Notes under the pieces: model-generated
Database searches by the model: none
Told to the model about the DNA's origin: nothing
What the model saw: only the letters and a program-made list of their open reading frames with translations
Part shown: piece after piece, positions 1-8,225 of the stretch
Layout of the letters: each line of letters begins with the position of its first letter
Position numbering within the stretch: position 1 is the stretch's first letter
Translations under genes and position numbers: made by a program
Assembly: GCA_964386795.1 (NCBI GenBank)
Contig: CAYLUE010000001.1
Location: 1 to 64,000 of the forward strand
Reading direction: 5' to 3'
Length of the DNA: 64,000 nt
Source: TMED108 sp964386795
GTDB lineage: Bacteria; Fidelibacterota; Marinisomatia; Marinisomatales; TCS55

Positions 1-757
1 TAAGTTTTTCGTCCTCAAGTAAGAAATGACCGAGTGAATTTTTTTCAATACTTTTAGCTAATGACTTAATTACGTAATTAAGTCGCATAACAGATATCTT
101 AGCTTTATTTGATATAAGAGAAAATTTATCAATCACATCGCTGTCAATTATTTCAAGCTTATTAATTATAGTTTTTCTAACATAATTCCTTTTTATCATT
201 AGGTCGTTATTTGAAATATCGGTTACATATTTAATATTATTTAAATTAGCATAATTTTCAATATCGGTTTTTTTATATTTAATTAAAGGCCTAATGACCT
301 TGCCGTTTTTTTCTGGTATTCCTTTCAATCCATTAATAGAACATCCGCTATCTAAATTCATCAACATAGTTTCACAATTATCATTAGCGTGGTGCGCTGT
401 AAGTATGTAATCATAATTAATATCATTTAATGCTTGATGAAAATGACTGTATCTGATTCTTCTTGCCCACATTTCAACGCTTTCATTATTTTTTTTTGTT
501 CTTTTTTCCGATCTAATAATCAACGGTATTTTGTTCGCCGAACATACTCCCTGAACAAATTGTTCGTAGTTTTTTGACTCATTTGATAAGCCATGATTTA
601 CATGGATCGCATATAGTCGGTTTTTTGGAAGAATTTTTAAACATAGATCAAGCAATACAAGAGAATCCATACCACCAGAAATCCCCATTAATAGCTTCTT
701 TTTATTCTCAATCAAAGAGAATAGGTTTTTTGAGAAAGGTTCTATCGCAATATTCAT
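1..757 (-). CDS. tilS: tRNA(Ile)-lysidine synthase, 3' end cut by window edge
   Basis: The enzyme attaches lysine to C34 of the CAU-anticodon tRNA-Ile, using ATP, so that it reads AUA codons; it acts in the cytoplasm. I translated the minus strand by hand. The reading frame opens at an ATG and stays open to the window edge, about 252 codons. The N-terminal PP-loop SGGMDS lies at residues 27-32, followed by the family-like HVNHGLS and LTAHHANDN stretches. The C-terminal part is missing because the sequence ends, not because of a frameshift. The gene starts 8 bases after the stop of metF, so it probably belongs to the same transcript. Family assignment is secure; the full length is unknown. Confidence 0.9.
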   Translation of the reverse strand, partial: MNIAIEPFSKNLFSLIENKKKLLMGISGGMDSLVLLDLCLKILPKNRLYAIHVNHGLSNESKNYEQFVQGVCSANKIPLIIRSEKRTKKNNESVEMWARRIRYSHFHQALNDINYDYILTAHHANDNCETMLMNLDSGCSINGLKGIPEKNGKVIRPLIKYKKTDIENYANLNNIKYVTDISNNDLMIKRNYVRKTIINKLEIIDSDVIDKFSLISNKAKISVMRLNYVIKSLAKSIEKNSLGHFLLEDEKL

Positions 758-765
758 ATTTCTAA

Positions 766-1704
766 TTAAATAAATTGAGAAACTACTTGAGTAACTGCTT
801 TTGCGGATGTCATAATATAAAAATGAACGCATGGAACTTTAGCTTCAATGAGTTCATTTACCTGATTCACTGTCCAATCAATTCCAGCATTTTTAATTTC
901 GCTTTTTGACTTACCTTGAACGGCATTTACAAGATCAAATGGTAGGTCTATATGAAAAAATTTTGGCAATACCTTTAAATGGGATTCCATCGATAAAATT
1001 TTTATTCCAGGAATGATAGGTACATCAATACCTTCATCTCTACATCTTTTAACAAAGTTAAAATACACCTCATTATCATAAAACATCTGCGTAACAATGT
1101 AATCTGCGCCATTTTCAACTTTTTTCTTTAGCAGCTTAAGATCTGTTTTCATATCTATAGCTTCAAAATGTTTTTCAGGATATCCACCAACTCCAATGCA
1201 AAAATCTGTTTTAAAAGGGTCAACTAATGGCTCAAGGTATAGTCCTGAATTCATATCATTTATCTGTTTTACCAAATCGCTAGCATAGTGATTATTACGT
1301 TTAGTAAGTGGAGCTTTTCTCAATTTATCACCACGAACAGCTAGGATATTATTTATTCCTAAATAATTAAGTTCAATCAATGCATCTTCAGTCTCTTCTT
1401 TAGTAAAGCCATTGCATAGTATATGAGGTACAGTCTCAACATTAAATTTATTTTTTATTGCAGCGCTTATTCCTATTGTTCCTGGACGTTTTCTTCTAAT
1501 ACGCTGAACTAATCTACCATCACCATCATCTTGATGATAAGATTCAGCAGACCTGCTAGTTAAGTCTATAAATGGCGGATTGAATGGCATTAACTGTTCA
1601 ACTAGATCAAATACCTTATCAATAGACCCTCCTCGATAGGGAGGAATAATTTCATAGCTGAAGAGTGTTTTATCTGAATTATTCAAATAATCTATAATTT
1701 TCAT
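766..1704 (-). CDS. metF: 5,10-methylenetetrahydrofolate reductase
   Basis: This FAD enzyme reduces 5,10-methylene-THF to 5-methyl-THF, the methyl donor for methionine synthesis. At 312 residues it has the length of bacterial MetF. Family features visible are the FSYEIIPP start with its catalytic Glu, LGINNILAVRGD in the middle, and GADYIVTQMFYDN, the TQ-F-D segment of the folate/NADH site. The start is an ATG with no competing upstream start. It sits 7 bases after the metallo-hydrolase gene and just before tilS, in a tight minus-strand run. No methionine synthase gene lies in the window. Confidence 0.95.
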   Translation of the reverse strand: MKIIDYLNNSDKTLFSYEIIPPYRGGSIDKVFDLVEQLMPFNPPFIDLTSRSAESYHQDDGDGRLVQRIRRKRPGTIGISAAIKNKFNVETVPHILCNGFTKEETEDALIELNYLGINNILAVRGDKLRKAPLTKRNNHYASDLVKQINDMNSGLYLEPLVDPFKTDFCIGVGGYPEKHFEAIDMKTDLKLLKKKVENGADYIVTQMFYDNEVYFNFVKRCRDEGIDVPIIPGIKILSMESHLKVLPKFFHIDLPFDLVNAVQGKSKSEIKNAGIDWTVNQVNELIEAKVPCVHFYIMTSAKAVTQVVSQFI

Positions 1705-1711
1705 AAAAATT

Positions 1712-2356
1712 CTATGCTTTATACTTAAGAGAAATTAAAAACGGATTTGAAATTAATTCATGATTTAATTTAGTATCATTTCCGTGTCCTGAATGTATGG
1801 TTTTATCGTGATCTACAATATTGATTAGATGAATTAATGATTTTTGCAATGTATCCCAATTTCCTCCGGGAAGATCAGTTCTGCCCACGCTTCCCAAAAA
1901 CAAAGTATCGCCTACAAATATATGATTTTCAATTTCATAGCAAATACCCCCTGGTGTATGACCAGGTGTATTGATTATAATTATAGAGAAACCTCCAAGC
2001 CTCAATTTTTTTTCACTATCTAGCCATTTATCAACTTTTGGTTTTTCTTTGATAGGAAGGCCAAACATTTCACAGCTTGATTCATAAGAATCTAAAATAA
2101 CTCTCTCTTCCTTATGTATATAGAATGGAATATTGTAGGTTTCTTTTAATTTAGATACGGCGCCAATATGATCAAGGTGCGCATGTGTATTTAAAATAGC
2201 TATTGGTGTAAGATTCTTTTCTTCTATTTGATCAATAATTAATTGATGCTCATCCCCAGGGTCAATTAATATTGCCTCATTTTGATTCTCATTCCAAACT
2301 ATAAAGCAATTCTCCTGAAAAGGGCCAGTTACTATTTTATCAACAATTAAATTCAA
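1712..2356 (-). CDS. metallo-beta-lactamase-fold hydrolase (glyoxalase II-like)
   Basis: This is a 214-residue member of the YcbL/glyoxalase II-like branch of the MBL superfamily, binding two metal ions and probably hydrolysing a thioester. The metal-binding signature THAHLDHIG is near residues 57-65. Later ligands appear as the His in NTPGHTPG, the Asp in FVGDTLF and the His in HSGHGND. It lacks the C-terminal helical domain of classical glyoxalase II. The only fitting start is TTG, which overlaps the TGA stop of the upstream dehydrogenase (TTGA), suggesting translational coupling. The substrate cannot be told from sequence; hydroxyacylglutathione or another thioester is possible. Confidence 0.85.
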   Translation of the reverse strand: MNLIVDKIVTGPFQENCFIVWNENQNEAILIDPGDEHQLIIDQIEEKNLTPIAILNTHAHLDHIGAVSKLKETYNIPFYIHKEERVILDSYESSCEMFGLPIKEKPKVDKWLDSEKKLRLGGFSIIIINTPGHTPGGICYEIENHIFVGDTLFLGSVGRTDLPGGNWDTLQKSLIHLINIVDHDKTIHSGHGNDTKLNHELISNPFLISLKYKA

Positions 2357-3426
2357 ATTTCTTCAAAGAAAAGTTCGCTTAAACACTGAACTTTATCTTC
2401 AAATGAATGAGGATAAAGAAAATGCTCGGTAGCTGAAATACTGCTTAGTATTGAATTTCCATCTTGAGGAGTGAAGCAATAGCCATATACTTCATGATCA
2501 TTTTTAACATGCAACGACTGCTCAACAACAACAGTTTGGTTTAAAATTCTCCCATAATGACCGTGATCTCTTCCAAATGAAAATACAGTAGATGTCATAT
2601 TTTTGGAAGTAGTAGCAACTAAATCATTTTGCTGTAATCGATCCATAACTTCATTCAATGTAATAGATTCTTTTGTTTTTAAATAAAACCATAGAACATG
2701 CATGTACTGGCTATTTACCTTCATCGCAGATGAAAATAAATTCAAATCATATCCCAGTGTTGAAAAAAGTTCATACGAGTCTTTTGCGTGATGTGAGCCA
2801 AAATTATCATCATCATGAACGCCTACTGATGGTGCGGCAATAAAATTACCAGGCTGACTTGTATCATTTGCTCTTCTAATGCACATAAATCGGCCCTCTT
2901 TAAGATTATCAGGACTATTGTCGCGTATAGCAATAGTATTAGCAATGCATGAAATATTATGCGTATTACATGAAACAACTTGGATAAATTTATTTTCAAC
3001 ATTTTCTTTCATAATGGAATCATTAATTCCTCTTGCGTATTTCATACCAAATCCATCTTCACTTCCCTGAGCAATAAAACCTTTTACCGATTCAGCAAAT
3101 TTTGAATAATATTTTTCTTTATTTTTTCTTCCAATCCCGGATGGTGTACAGTCTATAACTACAGAGGCTCTTTTAATTGCCTCATCACTAATTAAATCTG
3201 ATTCAATGCCCAAATCTTTAAAGCCATCAATTTTATCTTCATTAACGGCAATACGCGCACCACGCTTTAATAGGCTGATAACTTTAGAGCGATCATCTTT
3301 GAGGGGTGAATTCTTATGGAAGGTTACCTGATCAATACCCAATTGCTCTTTATAATCACAAAGAAGCCCAATCAATGGTTCGCCAATAGTGCCAGTACCC
3401 ACAATATGTACTATTTTTTTAGACAT
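2353..3426 (-). CDS. type II (archaeal-type) glyceraldehyde-3-phosphate dehydrogenase-like protein
   Basis: This 357-residue protein resembles archaeal type II GAPDH rather than the common bacterial GapA. A Rossmann motif GTGTIG lies near residues 10-15. VIDCTPSGIGRKN (around 90-102) matches the archaeal VVD-TP-GIG-KN segment. VVSCNT holds the likely catalytic Cys153 and Asn154. A later RRAND and SHHAKD match the family RRGAD and SHHGPD blocks. In the family the enzyme oxidises glyceraldehyde-3-phosphate to 1,3-bisphosphoglycerate with NAD(P). The C-terminal third diverges, so the substrate may differ. It precedes the MBL hydrolase with a TTGA overlap. Homology is fairly sure; catalytic role is inferred. 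Confidence 0.72.
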   Translation of the reverse strand: MSKKIVHIVGTGTIGEPLIGLLCDYKEQLGIDQVTFHKNSPLKDDRSKVISLLKRGARIAVNEDKIDGFKDLGIESDLISDEAIKRASVVIDCTPSGIGRKNKEKYYSKFAESVKGFIAQGSEDGFGMKYARGINDSIMKENVENKFIQVVSCNTHNISCIANTIAIRDNSPDNLKEGRFMCIRRANDTSQPGNFIAAPSVGVHDDDNFGSHHAKDSYELFSTLGYDLNLFSSAMKVNSQYMHVLWFYLKTKESITLNEVMDRLQQNDLVATTSKNMTSTVFSFGRDHGHYGRILNQTVVVEQSLHVKNDHEVYGYCFTPQDGNSILSSISATEHFLYPHSFEDKVQCLSELFFEEI

Positions 3427-3428
3427 AA

Positions 3429-3572
3429 TTAAAGGTTATCCTTATTTAAATTAAATTTTTTATGAAGTATGGTTAAATCTTTTTCTTTATAGAAATGGAA
3501 AATAAACCAACAAAAAACCGCACTTACAACTACAATGTACACAAATAAAAAATAATAAAAGAAATTATACAT
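3429..3572 (-). CDS. small membrane protein, CcmD-like
   Basis: A 47-residue reading frame starts at an ATG that overlaps the ccmC stop by 8 bases. Its start MYNFFYYFLFVYIVV opens a single hydrophobic segment (residues 4-26), followed by a charged tail beginning FHFYKEKD. CcmD in other bacteria is exactly this kind of protein: a very short one-helix peptide encoded right after ccmC that helps release holo-CcmE from the CcmABC heme exporter. Size, topology and position support the call. Sequence conservation in CcmD is too low to prove it. Confidence 0.68.
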   Translation of the reverse strand: MYNFFYYFLFVYIVVVSAVFCWFIFHFYKEKDLTILHKKFNLNKDNL

Positions 3573-4236
3573 TAGATTTTAATAAATTTTTTGTACGTAT
3601 CAGATGAACTCTATATTGTAACATTACAGCAAAGAGTATCGAGAATATTGTTAAAGAAAATAAAAATGAATATAGGATTTCTGGTGGCTGGCTAGCCATT
3701 TCTACTTGTGGATGAGATTGAATCTCGGGTTCCCAAAATTGAACCGATAGAAAAATAATTGGAACATTAATAAATGCAATAATACCTAAAGCGGCAGCTT
3801 GGCGTCGCACTCGCTCTATATTCCCTCCAAAAGATCTGAACATAAAGTAGCCCATATAATATAAAAAAAGAATAAGAGTAGTGGTTAGCCGTGGCTCCCA
3901 TATCCAAGGAGTTCCCCAAATAGGCTTGGCCCATACTGGTCCGGTAATTAGAACTAATGCCATAAAAAAAGTACCAATTTCAGCTGATGCCAAAGCAACA
4001 TCATCCCATCGATTATCATTTTTTATAAATAACATAAATCCTGAAATCATAACTATCAAATACCCTACAAAGCCTACCCAGGCAGAGGGCACATGAACAT
4101 AAAATATTTTTTGAGCCCAATGCTGATCTACTATCATTGGAGTAAAGAAAATGATATTGATTAAATTCACCACAAAGAGGACTATTGCGATGATAAGAAA
4201 AATTAGATTTTTTTTATTATTATAAAATAATTCCAT
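3565..4236 (-). CDS. ccmC: heme exporter protein CcmC
   Basis: CcmC presents heme on the periplasmic face for loading onto CcmE. The 223-residue protein has six hydrophobic segments and the tryptophan-rich heme-handling motif WGTPWIWEPRLT, close to the family WGxxWxWDxRLT with Glu for Asp. Heme-ligand His candidates occur in YVHVPSAW before this motif and in the QSHPQ stretch after it. It overlaps the ccmB stop by one base (TAATG) and the ccmD-like gene by 8 bases, as in a translationally coupled ccm operon. Confidence 0.95.
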   Translation of the reverse strand: MELFYNNKKNLIFLIIAIVLFVVNLINIIFFTPMIVDQHWAQKIFYVHVPSAWVGFVGYLIVMISGFMLFIKNDNRWDDVALASAEIGTFFMALVLITGPVWAKPIWGTPWIWEPRLTTTLILFLYYMGYFMFRSFGGNIERVRRQAAALGIIAFINVPIIFLSVQFWEPEIQSHPQVEMASQPPEILYSFLFSLTIFSILFAVMLQYRVHLIRTKNLLKSNV

Positions 4237-4898
4237 TATTCTTCTACTATATGGTCAAATAATGCATAACCAGCTAGCCCAAATATTACAACAACTGATG
4301 CAACAATTAGAACCCAAACATTCCATATAGCAAAGGATTCTAGATTAATAATGCTTTTTGATATTTTAGTAGCTGCAATGATTAGGGGCGAAAGCAAAGG
4401 AAATAAAAGCAAAGGCAAAAGAATTTCACTAAAATTTGATCGTATAACAATACCAGAAACAAGATTAGCAACTGCCATAATCGCAAGATTAATAAGCAAA
4501 GCCGTACTTATAAAAAGAAAGGTTTCTAAGGGTATATCAAGTAATAATAATTTGAAAAAAGGGATAAAAATAACCAATTGGGTTATAGTAATAAATAAAA
4601 AACCACTAATCCATTTAGCAATGAATATTATACCTCGATCAACTGGACTGGAAATTAATATTGAAAAAGCATCAAATTCTTTTTCATAAGCAAATGACCT
4701 ATGAGCACCTAGAACAACAATAAATAAATTCATTAACCAAAACATTCCTGGTGCATAATTAGACAATATTACTTTTGCAACATTCGATGAGAACGCAAAA
4801 ATAAGAATGATTGCTAATCCAAAAAAAAGCATAGATAAAATAATCTGCTTGGAGCGAAGCTCCATAAGCAGCTCCTTTTTAATTAAAAAGAATAGCAT
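4236..4898 (-). CDS. ccmB: heme exporter ABC permease CcmB
   Basis: This is the membrane subunit of the CcmAB ABC complex, which uses ATP to release holo-CcmE from CcmC. The protein has about 220 residues with six predicted membrane spans and the family stretch RSFAYEKEFDAFSILISSP near residue 70. I place the start at the ATG that overlaps the ccmA stop (ATGA) rather than at a TTG one codon upstream. It lies between ccmA and ccmC as in canonical ccm operons. Confidence 0.93.
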   Translation of the reverse strand: MLFFLIKKELLMELRSKQIILSMLFFGLAIILIFAFSSNVAKVILSNYAPGMFWLMNLFIVVLGAHRSFAYEKEFDAFSILISSPVDRGIIFIAKWISGFLFITITQLVIFIPFFKLLLLDIPLETFLFISTALLINLAIMAVANLVSGIVIRSNFSEILLPLLLFPLLSPLIIAATKISKSIINLESFAIWNVWVLIVASVVVIFGLAGYALFDHIVEE

Positions 4899-5533
4899 CA
4901 ACCTAAATCAATCCTTCCAGAATTAATTAAAAGCTTCCTATGTGCGTATTCTTCTGCTCGTTTCTCATTATGAAGAACCATTATTACAGACTTATTTTTA
5001 TTTTTCCACTTATTTAATAACCGGTCAACCAAATCAATTCCACTTTGATCGAGCCCTGTGAATGGCTCATCAAATAATAATAATTTCCAGCTAATAAGTT
5101 CAGCATGGGCAAGTTTCAATTTTTGAAGCATACCTTTTGAGAAAACAGCAATTGGTTCATTCATAAAATGTGACAATTCATAACGCTCTAAGGATTCTTC
5201 AATCATTATATTTGAAACGGCTTCCCTTCTAAGCATTATTGAAAAGTGTAAATTTTCTTTCGCGGTTAAATATGAATACATTCCAGGGTCATGGCCGATG
5301 TAGAGAATATCCTTTCTATGCAAACTATTATTTGATAATAAATCATTTTCTTGAAAAGAAATAGTACCTGAATCAGATTTCATAATTCTAGCAATTATTC
5401 GAAGAAGTGTTGTTTTGCCAGATCCATTATTTCCCATTAGGGCAATAATTTCGCCTTGTTTTTGAGTAAATGAAATACCCCTTAAAACATTATATCTATT
5501 AAAGGATTTATAAACTTGATTGATAGATAGCAT
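4898..5533 (-). CDS. ccmA: heme exporter ATP-binding protein CcmA
   Basis: This 211-residue ABC ATPase carries a Walker A motif GNNGSGKTT near residues 34-42, a signature-like FSKGMLQKLKLAHA near 130, and Walker B LLFDEPFTGLD near 153-163, followed by the H-loop His in VLHNE. The signature Ser-Gly is replaced by SKG, as is usual in CcmA. It powers heme-CcmE release together with CcmB. It follows the CcmI-like gene without a gap and overlaps ccmB by one base. Confidence 0.95.
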   Translation of the reverse strand: MLSINQVYKSFNRYNVLRGISFTQKQGEIIALMGNNGSGKTTLLRIIARIMKSDSGTISFQENDLLSNNSLHRKDILYIGHDPGMYSYLTAKENLHFSIMLRREAVSNIMIEESLERYELSHFMNEPIAVFSKGMLQKLKLAHAELISWKLLLFDEPFTGLDQSGIDLVDRLLNKWKNKNKSVIMVLHNEKRAEEYAHRKLLINSGRIDLG

Positions 5534-5809
5534 TTATTTTTTCTTAAGCTTATATAAAACGTTTGATACTTCTGCTTTTAATTCTGATCTGCGAATGAGA
5601 AAATCTTCCTTATCCAAATTTCCAATATCGTATTCCATTTCAAGCTCTTTTATTTGACGGTATAGAATATTTTTTTTTCTGCTTAGCGCGCTTGTATTAT
5701 TAGAAGTTTTTCTTATAGTAAGGGCTGGCAACAAAAGCGGTTGAATAGAATAAATAATAGGAACTATAAAAACAACCAATGTAAAAAAATAATCTTTAAT
5801 AAAATCCAC
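5534..5809 (-). CDS. short CcmI/CycH N-terminal-like membrane protein
   Basis: This 91-residue protein has a hydrophobic N-terminal segment (residues 7-30), then a basic stretch and a helical region with YRQIKELEMEYDIGNLDKED. That helix resembles the N-terminal segment of CcmI/CycH, where a membrane anchor is followed by an R-L-ELE-D---G-L---EY pattern. The large TPR region of full CcmI, which binds apocytochrome, is absent. The start is GTG, three bases after the ccmF stop. It probably belongs to the cytochrome c maturation machinery, but its role is inferred from similarity of one helix and from position. Confidence 0.6.
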   Translation of the reverse strand: MDFIKDYFFTLVVFIVPIIYSIQPLLLPALTIRKTSNNTSALSRKKNILYRQIKELEMEYDIGNLDKEDFLIRRSELKAEVSNVLYKLKKK

Positions 5810-5812
5810 TAA

Positions 5813-7774
5813 TCAGTCTTTCCTAGGCCATAAAGCTATAACTGTACCAAACGCTAATATATATCCACCTATCCAGACCCATTTAACTAGAGGATTTATC
5901 ATAATTTTAATAAATGCTGTGTCATTATTATTATTTACCGAAGAGAAAATTGAATAAATATCTTGATTCAATGTTGAAAATATATCTAACTCACTATGTG
6001 GTTGTCGTTTATTTATATCTGGATTCTTATGAAAATAAACTCTTTTTTCAGGCTTAAGGCTTGTTATGAAATCCCCGCTAAGGTTTGTCACGCGTAAGTC
6101 AGTAATCCATGCATAATGATTTGATCGTTCTTGTTCATACATTCTAGTCAATTGAAAATTGTAATTTGCTACTTGTTCAGTTTCACCAACTTTTATGCCA
6201 AATTCTTTTTCTTTATCAAATGCGTGGCCTGTAAAACCTATAAACATCAATACAATTCCAAGATGCACAATATACCCCCCATATCGTGAACGATTCTTAC
6301 TAATCATTTTATATAAAGCAACTATTGAAGATTCATTGAATTTACCCTTCCTAATACGTACCCCTTTTACAAATTCACTAAGAATTGCTACGGTTACAAA
6401 AACGCACAGACTAAATGAAATCACTACATATCCAGTCATTTTTGCTATAATAAATAGTAGTGCGCTAAGTAGGGCAAGCAAGGTTGGTAATGTAAATTTT
6501 TGAATTAGCTTGCGATTTGACGTTCCTTTCCAAGCTAAAAGAGGTCCTATTCCTGTAAGCGCCAATAATGCAAGACCGATTGGTATATTTATTTGATTAA
6601 AAAAAGGTGGTCCTACAGAAATTTGATCACCCGTAATTGCTTCTGTTATCACTGGAAAAAGCGTACCCCAAAAAACAGCAAAGCAGATAACAACAAAAAT
6701 TAAATTATTAAATAGAAATCCGCCTTCTCTTGAGGTAACTGATTCAATTTTCCTTGGAGAACGTAAATCATCAATTCTCGTATACATTAATCCAAATGAA
6801 CTAAGGAGGATAATAAATACAAATGATAAAAATACAGGACCTAATGAAGACTCAGTGAAAGAATGAACAGAGCTCATAACACCTGATCTAGTTAAGAAAG
6901 TTCCAAAAATACACAAACTGAAGGTTAAAACAATCAAGATCATATTCCAGATTCTGAGCATATCTTTCTTTTCTTGAATAATAATTGAATGCAAAAATGC
7001 AGTGGCGGTCAACCAAGGCATGAAGCTTGCATTCTCAACAGGATCCCATGCCCAATATCCACCCCAGCCAAGTTCTTGATATGCCCACCATCCTCCAAGA
7101 ATAATACCTATACTTAGAAATAGCCAAGTAACTAATGTCCATCTACGTATACTTCGAACCCATAAAACACCTGTATCTTTATTAACTAAAGCTGAAAATG
7201 CAAAAGCGAAGGGAACGGTAAAACCCACATAGCCTAAATAAAGCACAGGGGGGTGAATAGCCATAGTAATATTTTGTAATAATGGGTTTAATCCATTCCC
7301 GTTTACTACCACAAATTCAGCCTGGGTTGGTTCAAATGGATTTGTAATAAAATTAGTTAGTATCAAGAAAAAAGCTTGGGTAGCAGACATAATAATAATT
7401 ACCCAAGGCATTAAACTATGATGTCTAGTTTGGTTTTGAATGATTGTAATAGTATTGAATATTGATAAAATAAATAGCCAAAAAAGCAACGAACCAGATT
7501 GTCCTGCCCAAAGTGCTGAAACTTTGTATATCATTGGGGTTTCAAAGCTTGTATAGCGCGCTACATAGTCAATATCAAAATTGCTTATTAATAATTGATA
7601 GCTTAAAGTAAAAGTTGCTATGAATACAAAAAATGAGACAGCCAGACCTAGACGCTGACCGGTTAAAAATAAGCGATGATCCGATGTTCGATTATAGATT
7701 AATAATGTAATTATGGATAAAATACTACAACCAAAAGCTAGATTTAGCGCAACGCTACCAGCGATAGGAGTCAT
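5813..7774 (-). CDS. ccmF: cytochrome c heme lyase subunit CcmF
   Basis: CcmF takes heme from holo-CcmE and attaches it to apocytochrome c. The 653-residue polytopic membrane protein carries the heme-handling motif WGGYWAWDPVENASFMPW near residues 236-253, the family block HPPVLYLGYVGF near 174-185, and LTRSGVMSSVHSF near 300. The C-terminal periplasmic region and final membrane segment are intact. Its ATG overlaps the ccmE TGA stop (ATGA). No ccmH or ccmG gene follows it, unlike System I of Proteobacteria. Confidence 0.96.
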   Translation of the reverse strand: MTPIAGSVALNLAFGCSILSIITLLIYNRTSDHRLFLTGQRLGLAVSFFVFIATFTLSYQLLISNFDIDYVARYTSFETPMIYKVSALWAGQSGSLLFWLFILSIFNTITIIQNQTRHHSLMPWVIIIMSATQAFFLILTNFITNPFEPTQAEFVVVNGNGLNPLLQNITMAIHPPVLYLGYVGFTVPFAFAFSALVNKDTGVLWVRSIRRWTLVTWLFLSIGIILGGWWAYQELGWGGYWAWDPVENASFMPWLTATAFLHSIIIQEKKDMLRIWNMILIVLTFSLCIFGTFLTRSGVMSSVHSFTESSLGPVFLSFVFIILLSSFGLMYTRIDDLRSPRKIESVTSREGGFLFNNLIFVVICFAVFWGTLFPVITEAITGDQISVGPPFFNQINIPIGLALLALTGIGPLLAWKGTSNRKLIQKFTLPTLLALLSALLFIIAKMTGYVVISFSLCVFVTVAILSEFVKGVRIRKGKFNESSIVALYKMISKNRSRYGGYIVHLGIVLMFIGFTGHAFDKEKEFGIKVGETEQVANYNFQLTRMYEQERSNHYAWITDLRVTNLSGDFITSLKPEKRVYFHKNPDINKRQPHSELDIFSTLNQDIYSIFSSVNNNNDTAFIKIMINPLVKWVWIGGYILAFGTVIALWPRKD

Positions 7775-8199
7775 ATATCTATTTCTTCAAGATTATAATT
7801 AGACTCATTTCGAAGGTCTCCTTCATAGCGAGATGCGCATTTGGTTTGTAATTCATCAGCATAAAAAATACCATTAAGATATTCACCGGTTACAATCACC
7901 TCAGCGCCATCTTTAAATAAATCAGGACGAGTTTTATTATAATTAACTGCTAGCTCTGCATCACCTTCTTTTAAAATAAAAACGCATTCTAATTGGTTTA
8001 ACTCGGATATTTCTATAGAGCCATTTTTGACAAGGCCTCCAAGCTTGGTCCGCTTAGAAACATTTTCATTAATTAAATTTTGAACAGAAATAAATTGAGC
8101 CATGGCTTTCTTATTTGCCGGGTTAAGCGAAACCCATCCTATCCAAAATAGGATAACGGAAACGACACCAATAACTAAACTATAAATTTTATTATTCAT
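7771..8199 (-). CDS. ccmE: heme chaperone CcmE, CxxxY variant
   Basis: CcmE is a membrane-anchored periplasmic OB-fold protein that carries heme covalently from CcmC to CcmF. The 142-residue protein has an N-terminal membrane segment (residues 6-25) and the OB-fold pattern LGGLVKNGS and VIVTGEYLNGIFYADEL. Canonical CcmE has a heme-binding His in a HDENY-type motif. Here the corresponding site reads Cys121-Ala-Ser-Arg-Tyr125, the CxxxY form described for Desulfovibrio and archaea (System I*). It is the first gene of the ccm run after the mutase gene. Confidence 0.92.
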   Translation of the reverse strand: MNNKIYSLVIGVVSVILFWIGWVSLNPANKKAMAQFISVQNLINENVSKRTKLGGLVKNGSIEISELNQLECVFILKEGDAELAVNYNKTRPDLFKDGAEVIVTGEYLNGIFYADELQTKCASRYEGDLRNESNYNLEEIDI

Positions 8200-8225
8200 T
8201 ATTAATGATCCTTATACCAAAGAAT

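Noticed and set aside
574..765. A plus-strand frame over the start of tilS
   Set aside because: It is antisense to tilS, whose PP-loop SGGMDS is clear, and it matches no family.
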